Positions 5,818 to 9,678 of a stretch of 9,678 nucleotides of DNA are shown in pieces; position 1 is the first letter of the stretch, and the number at the start of each line of letters is the position of its first letter. Position numbers and translations under genes: made by a program. The stretch spans positions 1-9,678 of the forward strand of contig JBJTUF010000036.1 in the NCBI GenBank assembly GCA_046080565.1, written 5' to 3'. This stretch comes from Cuspidothrix sp046080565 (lineage in GTDB: Bacteria > Cyanobacteriota > Cyanobacteriia > Cyanobacteriales > Nostocaceae). The notes under the pieces were generated by a model. It saw only the letters and a list, made by a program, of their open reading frames with translations, was not told where the DNA came from and ran no database searches.

Positions 5818-5839
5818 TTTCTCATTAGATTAGGAATCC

Positions 5840-6457
5840 TTAACTACCAGCTTGAAAAATTTGGTTAGCAGTTAAGGACAACTCTTTTAGCGCTGGTGAT
5901 ACTATCAGGTCATCACCTCTAAACTGACTAACTTGATATTCCCCCTCAACTAACGAGTAAATTGAGATAGTTGGTTGTTTAGGATTACCAATAAACCGTC
6001 TACCTCCCATTGCAGCGTAGTCTACAATCCAATATTCTGGAATACCTATTGCTTCATATTGACCTAGTTTTGTGAAATAGTCATCACGCCAATTGCTACT
6101 AACTACCTCAATTATCAGAGGGATTGAAGCGGCTTGAGTAACTGTAGCTTGTTTTTTCCACAGTGGTTCGTTGACAAGATTGGGACGATTTAACACCAAT
6201 ATATCTGGTGAATAACCGGATTCATTTTCAGGTGGTTTGACAAGTGCAGTTTTGGGAATAAAGTAGGGAAGATGTAATCCCTTGATATCGGCAGATATTT
6301 CTAGTGCTAAAAAACCCACAACATCTTCATGATCACCTGTAGGTTGTGACATCTCAATAATTACTCCATCATGCAGTTCATATCGTCCCCCCTCTGGTTT
6401 CCATTCGGTAAACTCCTCAAAGGTTATTGTTTTAGTTTTAGGTAAGGCTTGAACCAT
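5840..6457 (-). CDS. Uma2 family (DUF820) PD-(D/E)xK nuclease-fold protein
   Basis: Uma2 proteins are a very expanded cyanobacterial family with a restriction-endonuclease-like fold; their targets and physiological role are not established. The 205-residue length is typical. Visible landmarks are the opening 'TFEEFTEW...GGRYELHDGVIIEMSQPTGDHE' (12-44), Asp85 in GYSPDILVL, Glu117 in PLIIEVVSSN (the D...ExV variant of the PD-(D/E)xK core), and 'KLGQYEAIGIPEYWIVD' (130-146). Core acidic residues are intact, so the protein is probably functional. The ATG at 6457 has AGGTAGG just upstream on the minus strand. It is convergent with the PEP-CTERM gene, whose terminator and a palindrome separate the two. 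No partner gene such as an antitoxin or methylase lies next to it. Confidence 0.85.
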   Translation of the reverse strand: MVQALPKTKTITFEEFTEWKPEGGRYELHDGVIIEMSQPTGDHEDVVGFLALEISADIKGLHLPYFIPKTALVKPPENESGYSPDILVLNRPNLVNEPLWKKQATVTQAASIPLIIEVVSSNWRDDYFTKLGQYEAIGIPEYWIVDYAAMGGRRFIGNPKQPTISIYSLVEGEYQVSQFRGDDLIVSPALKELSLTANQIFQAGS

Positions 6458-6533
6458 AATTTACCTACCTTTGTGTTTTATCTAAAATATATCCCAAAAA
6501 TCCTCTCAAATATTTGCCACTTTTTCTCGTTTT

Positions 6534-6628
6534 CTCGTTCCGATACTCTGTATGGGAATGAATTCTAGAAGGCTCTGTCTTTAATGATAGCAGAGTCAGA
6601 GCATTCCCAGTCTTCGACTGGGAACGAG
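6534..6628. repeat. Dispersed cloverleaf-like palindromic repeat, copy 2
   Basis: Same architecture as the copy at 3963-4067. The ends are CTCGTTCC (6534-6541) and GGAACGAG (6621-6628). The left hairpin ATAC/GTAT (6543-6546, 6550-6553) has loop TCT. AATG/CATT closes a central GGCTCTG (6571-6577) with CAGAGTC (6591-6597; one G-T pair), and the right hairpin is CCCAGTC (6606-6612) with GACTGGG (6616-6622). A partial extra 'TTTCTCGT' precedes it at 6523-6530. It fills the gap between the divergent Uma2 gene and the duplicated-domain gene. Confidence 0.85.
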
Positions 6629-6688
6629 ATATGCCAAAAATTAGCAAAATTTACACAAATCTGGAACTTGTAAGTAGGCATAAAGTCA

Positions 6689-6694
6689 TATAGA
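6689..6694 (+). promoter_or_regulatory. Possible -10 element for the gene at 6747
   Basis: TATAGA lies 53 nt upstream of the ATG. A -35-like TTGTAA occurs at 6668-6673, but the 15-nt spacing is short, so the call is weak. Confidence 0.25.
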
Positions 6695-6746
6695 CAAACT
6701 AGGTCAAATAAGTTATTCTGACCAACTAATTTATCAAGGGGTTTCT

Positions 6747-8030
6747 ATGTTACATAAGTATTCATTGACTGTTTTGTGCAAAGATGCTTTAACGGTTACA
6801 GTTTTGTGTGTCATAGCTGCTGCATCTTTTCCATCTCAAGCTCTTTCTTTAACAACCAAAACCGCCGATTTAGAAGATAAAACATTTGTAGGACAAGAAC
6901 AAAAAAACAACTCATTTATCAATTATTTGAGCGGGGAAGATTCAAATTTTCTCCTTGCTGATAAAGATAAAGATAAAGATAAAGATGATGACGATGACGA
7001 TGATGATGATGATGATGATGACCGTAGGCATCGTCATCACAGACGCTATGACGACGATGATGACAAAAAAAGTCGCAAGCGCAAAGGAAAATACCATCAA
7101 GAAAATTATTATCAGTCATCGAAACTATATCAAGTGCGAGACTGGAATTGTTTTTTCAAATTAGGAAGATTAGCTAATTCTAGACAAAATGCTTTGGTTA
7201 TACACCTAGATATTGAAAAACCAGCTACTAGATACGCGAATGTTGTTTATACAATCTATGGTCGCCAAAATAATCGTTGGGTAGCATTGTATAATACTCA
7301 AGGTGCAAGATTGATTGAAAATAGAGGCGGAAAATTCTCGTTACAACCAGAAGTAATAGACTATAGAAACCTCAGGTTAAGTAATATTAGCTTATCACGA
7401 TCAGATTTAAGGTTTGTCACGGAAATTCGTTATGAATCTAAGAATAGACGTGAGGAAAGATTCGTACTTGAAGATATTTGGAATTATAGTTCGATTACGC
7501 AAATTAGTAATATTAATCAGATAATTTTAGCTAGTAGCAACTTTACCACAAATGAAGGACATCATAGCCGACCTAAACCGAAAAAAGAAAAAAAACGTTA
7601 CTCATCTAGAGCTTTTAAAAGTAAAGACTGGAATGGGTTTTTCAAATTAGCTAGGTTAGTTAATTCTAACCAAAGAGGGTTGGTAATACATCTAGATGTT
7701 CTCCAAAAACCTGTAACTAGATATGCAAATGTAATCTACACAGTTTATGCTCTTCACAATAATCGTTGGGTAAGATGCTATAGTAGTACAGGAGAAAGAT
7801 TGATTAGACGAAGAGGAGATAAATTCTTCTTAACCCCAGAGGTAATAGAATTCAATAAACTGCAAGTCAATAATGTTAACTTGTCAAGGTCAGATTTAAG
7901 ATTTGTCACCGAAATTCGCTATGAATCTAGCAGCAGACGTGAGGAAAAACTCGTTTTTGAAGATGTTTTGAACTATAGTGCAATTAGCGAAATTAATAGT
8001 ATTAGTCAGCTAGATGTTTCCACTTACTAA
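6747..8030 (+). CDS. Unrecognised secreted protein with an Asp-rich block and two copies of an about 137-residue domain
   Basis: I do not recognise this 427-residue protein. Residues 1-32 look like a signal peptide (hydrophobic core about 14-27, cleavage after SQA at 32; no proper lipobox). Residues 72-106 form a charge block: four Asp-Lys pairs, 13 consecutive Asp (80-92), Arg/His-rich 93-100, five more Asp, then Lys/Arg (107-115). Two homologous domains follow, about 124-260 and 286-422, joined by a Lys-rich linker. By eye about 80 of 137 aligned positions are identical, strongest in 'SRSDLRFVTEIRYES' and the DWN-FFKL, LVIHLD, TRYANV and NNRWV motifs. No transmembrane anchor, PEP-CTERM tail or catalytic motif is seen. 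The poly-Asp block could bind divalent cations or a charged surface (inference). AAGGGG lies 5 nt before the ATG. The gene stands alone between repeats. Confidence 0.8.
   Translation: MLHKYSLTVLCKDALTVTVLCVIAAASFPSQALSLTTKTADLEDKTFVGQEQKNNSFINYLSGEDSNFLLADKDKDKDKDDDDDDDDDDDDDRRHRHHRRYDDDDDKKSRKRKGKYHQENYYQSSKLYQVRDWNCFFKLGRLANSRQNALVIHLDIEKPATRYANVVYTIYGRQNNRWVALYNTQGARLIENRGGKFSLQPEVIDYRNLRLSNISLSRSDLRFVTEIRYESKNRREERFVLEDIWNYSSITQISNINQIILASSNFTTNEGHHSRPKPKKEKKRYSSRAFKSKDWNGFFKLARLVNSNQRGLVIHLDVLQKPVTRYANVIYTVYALHNNRWVRCYSSTGERLIRRRGDKFFLTPEVIEFNKLQVNNVNLSRSDLRFVTEIRYESSSRREEKLVFEDVLNYSAISEINSISQLDVSTY
6960..7022 (+). repeat. In-frame microsatellite: (GATAAA)4 then 13 GAY codons
   Basis: Four perfect GATAAA hexamers (6960-6983) run into an uninterrupted series of 13 GAT/GAC codons (6984-7022). 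The run is mostly pure GAT at its 3' end. All units are multiples of 3, so slippage would change the length of the acidic block without breaking the frame. Confidence 0.9.
7116..8012 (+). repeat. Internal gene duplication (two domain copies)
   Basis: Codons 124-260 (7116-7526) and 286-422 (7602-8012) encode the two domain copies. DNA identity is still obvious in the 'TCAGATTTAAG.TTTGTCAC' region (around 7401 and 7891), so this is a true tandem duplication rather than only structural similarity. The linker between copies is not duplicated. Confidence 0.85.
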
Positions 8031-8032
8031 CT

Positions 8033-8099
8033 ATAGCAAGAGGCAAGAGTGAAGTCCTTGCTATGATTAGGTTTTAAGGATCAATCATGTCCTAATCAT
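8033..8099. other. Two adjoining inverted repeats downstream of the duplicated-domain gene
   Basis: ATAGCAAG (8033-8040) pairs with CTTGCTAT (8057-8064), and ATGATTAGG (8063-8071) pairs with CCTAATCAT (8091-8099). The two stems share two bases, so full pairing of both is impossible. No T-run follows either, so neither is a classic intrinsic terminator. The second contains a 21-bp motif also found beside the transposase remnant at the right edge. Confidence 0.5.
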
Positions 8100-8157
8100 C
8101 GTTACTACAGCTATATTAAACAATCTCAGTGGGCATTGACAATAAACGTTAAATATG

Positions 8158-8180
8158 TATGGTCGAAATACCATATTTTT
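8158..8180 (+). terminator. Weak candidate terminator
   Basis: TATGGT (8158-8163) pairs with ACCATA (8170-8175) around a 6-nt loop and is followed by TTTTT (8176-8180). The stem is short and AT-rich, and it lies about 130 nt after the stop of the duplicated-domain gene. Confidence 0.35.
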
Positions 8181-8181
8181 C

Positions 8182-8210
8182 GTAGGGGTTTAGCATGGCT
8201 AAATCCCCAC
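8182..8210. repeat. Short dispersed palindrome (GGGGTTTAGC type)
   Basis: GGGGTTTAGC (8185-8194) pairs with GCTAAATCCCC (8198-8208) with a single bulged base and a 3-nt loop; GT and AC extend the arms. From memory, near-identical palindromes are scattered between genes in Nostoc-like genomes. It lies 21 nt beyond the stop of the nblB-like gene and may help end its transcript. Confidence 0.6.
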
Positions 8211-8230
8211 AATGCTTGCCTTGATATTCG

Positions 8231-8887
8231 CTACGCAATGGCTGTTTTGGCTTCCTTTGCTACTGCTTCTACTTCATCATTAACCAAAGTAGCTAAAATA
8301 GTTTTAGCATCATCACCACCCAAACGAGCTAAGGCTTGTACAACTCGATAACGAACTTGCCAATCTGGATTAGTGCTGTAGGGGGCTAGAAGAGGAACTG
8401 CTTGAGGATCTCCTAATTCACCGAGAGAACTAATGGCCGCAGTTTGAATTAAACCATTATCAGAAGCGATCGCTTGTGTAAGTAGTTCAAACCCTCGCGG
8501 ATCTCCTAATTCTCCTAATGTGGCGATGATGCTAAACTGTACTAACCATTCTGGTGTTTGATGGTAAAGCTCTTGTAAATCTTCAAAAGCATCATGTAAT
8601 TTTAGCGCACCTAAACAGTCTGCGGCGGCTGCTTGGACATCTGGTTCAGGATCACTAAGTAAACCCCGTAATATCTGCAAGGATAATTGTAAATCCTGTG
8701 TTCCCAGAGTATCCATTTGACTCACAGCAGAATAACGAACACGCGCATTTTTATCATTAATAGCGATTTGTACTAATTCTAAAGCGGTTTTGGGTTCTAG
8801 TTCTCGAATGTGATTGACTGCACGCAGGCGATCGCCTAAATTTTCTGAACTCAGTAATTCTTTTATATTTTCAACAGAAACACTCAT
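8231..8887 (-). CDS. nblB: HEAT-repeat protein, NblB-like (phycobilisome turnover)
   Basis: The 218 residues consist almost wholly of HEAT/PBS-lyase-like helical repeats, for example 'NARVRYSAVSQMDTLG' (47-62), 'DVQAAAADCLGAL', 'LVQFSIIATLGELGDPRG', 'LIQTAAISSLGELGDPQAV' and 'WQVRYRVVQALARLGG'. Length and sequence agree with NblB, a relative of the bilin lyase subunits CpcE/CpcF that is required for phycobilisome degradation during nutrient starvation in Synechococcus elongatus and is thought to act on bilins or phycobiliproteins. Other CpcE/F-like or generic HEAT proteins are the alternative, since repeats of this type are easily confused. The ATG at 8887 has AGGAT upstream on the minus strand. 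It lies 89 nt downstream of the CBS gene on the same strand; the gap holds two heptamer arrays. RpaB, in the same window, belongs to the NblS pathway that controls phycobilisome degradation. Confidence 0.65.
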   Translation of the reverse strand: MSVSVENIKELLSSENLGDRLRAVNHIRELEPKTALELVQIAINDKNARVRYSAVSQMDTLGTQDLQLSLQILRGLLSDPEPDVQAAAADCLGALKLHDAFEDLQELYHQTPEWLVQFSIIATLGELGDPRGFELLTQAIASDNGLIQTAAISSLGELGDPQAVPLLAPYSTNPDWQVRYRVVQALARLGGDDAKTILATLVNDEVEAVAKEAKTAIA

Positions 8888-8911
8888 TGAATTATCCTAA
8901 ATTATTTTCGT

Positions 8912-8939
8912 GGTAATTGGTAATTGGTGATTGGTAATT
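8912..8939. repeat. Heptanucleotide tandem array (GGTAATT x4)
   Basis: Four contiguous 7-bp units: GGTAATT, GGTAATT, GGTGATT, GGTAATT. The array lies between the CBS and nblB-like genes, 24 bp upstream of the nblB-like start codon, so copy number changes would alter the leader of that gene. Confidence 0.85.
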
Positions 8940-8950
8940 GATAAACTCTT

Positions 8951-8978
8951 TCTACCTGTAACCTCTCACCTGTAACCT
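8951..8978 (-). repeat. Heptanucleotide tandem array (AGGTTAC/AGGTGAG) overlapping the CBS gene stop
   Basis: On the minus strand the units read AGGTTAC, AGGTGAG, AGGTTAC, AGGTAGA, giving two exact 11-bp copies of AGGTTACAGGT 14 bp apart. The first unit overlaps the TAG stop of the CBS gene (8977-8979). The unit is a variant of the AGGTGAC heptamer behind rpaB. Confidence 0.8.
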
Positions 8979-9435
8979 ATTCTGCGGCCATAGCGCGAAT
9001 AATATCACCACGAGTCAGAATACCAATCACTTTACCCGCACTGTCAAGGACAGGGAGACGGTGAACCTTGTGTTCCTGTATCAATTTTGCTGCTTCTCTT
9101 AATGGTTTTTCAGGAGAAATAGTCCGGGGGTTGTTACTCATTACTTCCCCTACAGTTTGTCCTAAAGCTTTATGCAAATCTCGTTCGTAGGTAGCAGGAT
9201 TTTGTAAATAAATCACGCTATCTAAAATCATGATGTATGCAGGTGGAGTTACACCAGTTTCTTGCCACATTAAATCGGTTTCTGAGATAATTCCTACTAA
9301 CTTACCCGCACCATCAATTACAGGTAAACCGCTAATTCGTTTTTCAGCCAAAATTTGAATAGCTTCTTTTAAAGGAGTTTCAGGACGGACGAGGATAGGA
9401 TTGCTAGTCATCATGTCAGCAACGGTTTTAGACAT
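8977..9435 (-). CDS. Tandem CBS-domain protein
   Basis: The 152-residue protein is essentially one Bateman module: CBS1 at about 7-58 (VADMMTSNPI, ISGLPVIDGAGKLVGIISETDL) and CBS2 at about 96-150 (VGEVMSNNPRTI, VHRLPVLDSAGKVIGILTRGDI). The SETD (51-54) and TRGD (141-144) motifs provide the Asp that normally contacts the ribose of bound adenosine nucleotides. A 35-residue insert between the domains (PAYIMILDSVIYLQNPATYE region) is as in the plant CBSX and cyanobacterial stand-alone CBS proteins. Such proteins sense AMP/ATP or related ligands; the plant CBSX proteins regulate thioredoxins, but whether that holds here is unknown. ATG at 9435 with AAGGTG 11 nt upstream. It may be co-transcribed with the nblB-like gene 89 nt downstream. 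Confidence 0.88.
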   Translation of the reverse strand: MSKTVADMMTSNPILVRPETPLKEAIQILAEKRISGLPVIDGAGKLVGIISETDLMWQETGVTPPAYIMILDSVIYLQNPATYERDLHKALGQTVGEVMSNNPRTISPEKPLREAAKLIQEHKVHRLPVLDSAGKVIGILTRGDIIRAMAAE

Positions 9436-9449
9436 TTTTCTACGGACAC

Positions 9450-9461
9450 CTTTTATAAAAG
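9450..9461. promoter_or_regulatory. Perfect 12-bp palindrome in the CBS gene leader
   Basis: CTTTTATAAAAG is a perfect palindrome 14 nt upstream of the CBS start codon and overlaps the AAGGTG ribosome site region. It could be a regulator site or a -10-like TATAAA. Its AT-richness makes chance occurrence possible. Confidence 0.3.
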
Positions 9462-9484
9462 TCTTTTTGTTTATTGTATAGCAC

Positions 9485-9678
9485 TGCTTGATCCTTGAAA
9501 CCTAACCCTTCTCACCATCCTTCCCTCTCCTCGTAGGACCTACGGTGTACACACATCCTTACCCAGAGAGAGTTTCCAGCCCTGAAAGAAGGATTCAAAC
9601 CTCTGTAGCCCACAAACTAAAGTAGAAATTCCGGGAGGTTTTTGAGAGCGATAGCCAGACCAACCACCAAGTCGAGCA
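9485..9678 (-). mobile_element. IS4-like element, 3' end (partial)
   Basis: This consists of the transposase C-terminus and about 55 bp of trailing non-coding DNA down to a 21-bp motif at 9485-9505 that recurs at 8067-8087. The real terminus, inverted repeat and target duplication are not determined. The 50 bp between the element and the CBS start would hold the CBS promoter. Confidence 0.4.
9540..9678 (-). CDS. IS4-like transposase, C-terminal fragment (runs off the right edge)
   Basis: Reading the minus strand in from 9677, 45 codons run to a TAG at 9540-9542. The peptide contains ARLGGWSGYRSQKPPG (1-16), then GLQRFESFFQGWKLSL (23-38), and ends KDVCTP. The pattern 'LGG-(W/Y)-x(4)-(S/R)-x-x-P-P-G-x(2)-T-L-x-x-G-L-x-R' is, from memory, typical of the extreme C-terminus of Tn5/IS4-type transposases. 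The catalytic residues lie outside the window, so it cannot be judged intact or broken. The stop codon overlaps the 13-bp palindrome CGTAGG-A-CCTACG (9532-9544). About 105 bp separate the stop from the CBS gene start on the same strand. Confidence 0.55.
   Translation of the reverse strand, partial: ARLGGWSGYRSQKPPGISTLVCGLQRFESFFQGWKLSLGKDVCTP

Noticed and set aside
6465..6647. 60-codon minus-strand frame between the Uma2 and duplicated-domain genes
   Set aside because: It runs across the cloverleaf repeat and encodes low-complexity sequence; the repeat explains the open frame.
6919..7164. Open frames over the GAT repeat (His-rich on minus, Lys/Met-rich on plus)
   Set aside because: They are other-frame readings of the poly-Asp microsatellite inside a clear larger gene.
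8912..8978. CRISPR-like repeats
   Set aside because: Units are 7 bp, directly adjacent and without spacers; they are short tandem repeats.

Overview
The window looks like a piece of a filamentous, probably heterocyst-forming cyanobacterium (Nostocales). This is inferred from five HIP1 octamers (GCGATCGC, all inside genes), heptanucleotide tandem arrays, several palindromic intergenic repeat families, a PEP-CTERM protein, and cyanobacterial genes: the response regulator RpaB, a cytochrome b6f haem-assembly factor of the CCB2/CCB4 type and an NblB-like HEAT-repeat protein. I have not placed it to genus.

Layout. Both edges are transposon sequence. At 1-223 is the 5' end of an IS5-like element on the minus strand, which has cut off an AlbA_2 (Schlafen-type) gene (204-695, minus). 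Then comes a housekeeping block: radA (minus) and rpaB (plus) diverge from a 172-bp spacer with back-to-back promoter candidates, and rpaB is followed on the same strand by the CCB-type gene and a DUF456 membrane protein. A cloverleaf-like repeat sits between those last two and supplies the last codons and stop of the CCB gene. A 407-bp non-coding stretch rich in inverted repeats leads to a PEP-CTERM exported protein, which ends in a clear intrinsic terminator. A Uma2-type nuclease-fold gene (minus), a second cloverleaf repeat, and an unrecognised secreted protein (6747-8030) follow; the last has a poly-aspartate/basic charge block and two copies of an about 137-residue domain. The right part holds an nblB-like gene and a tandem-CBS gene (both minus), and ends in the C-terminus of a different, IS4-like transposase.

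Function. The coherent theme is photosynthetic acclimation: RpaB controls high-light and photosystem genes, the CCB protein matures cytochrome b6f, and NblB acts in phycobilisome turnover. RadA is general recombination and repair. The other genes look like accessory cargo between repeats. I found no CRISPR array, tRNA, rRNA or obvious defence or biosynthetic cluster. The least explained items are the duplicated-domain secreted protein, the structured leader upstream of the PEP-CTERM gene, and the dispersed palindromes that trim or abut gene ends.
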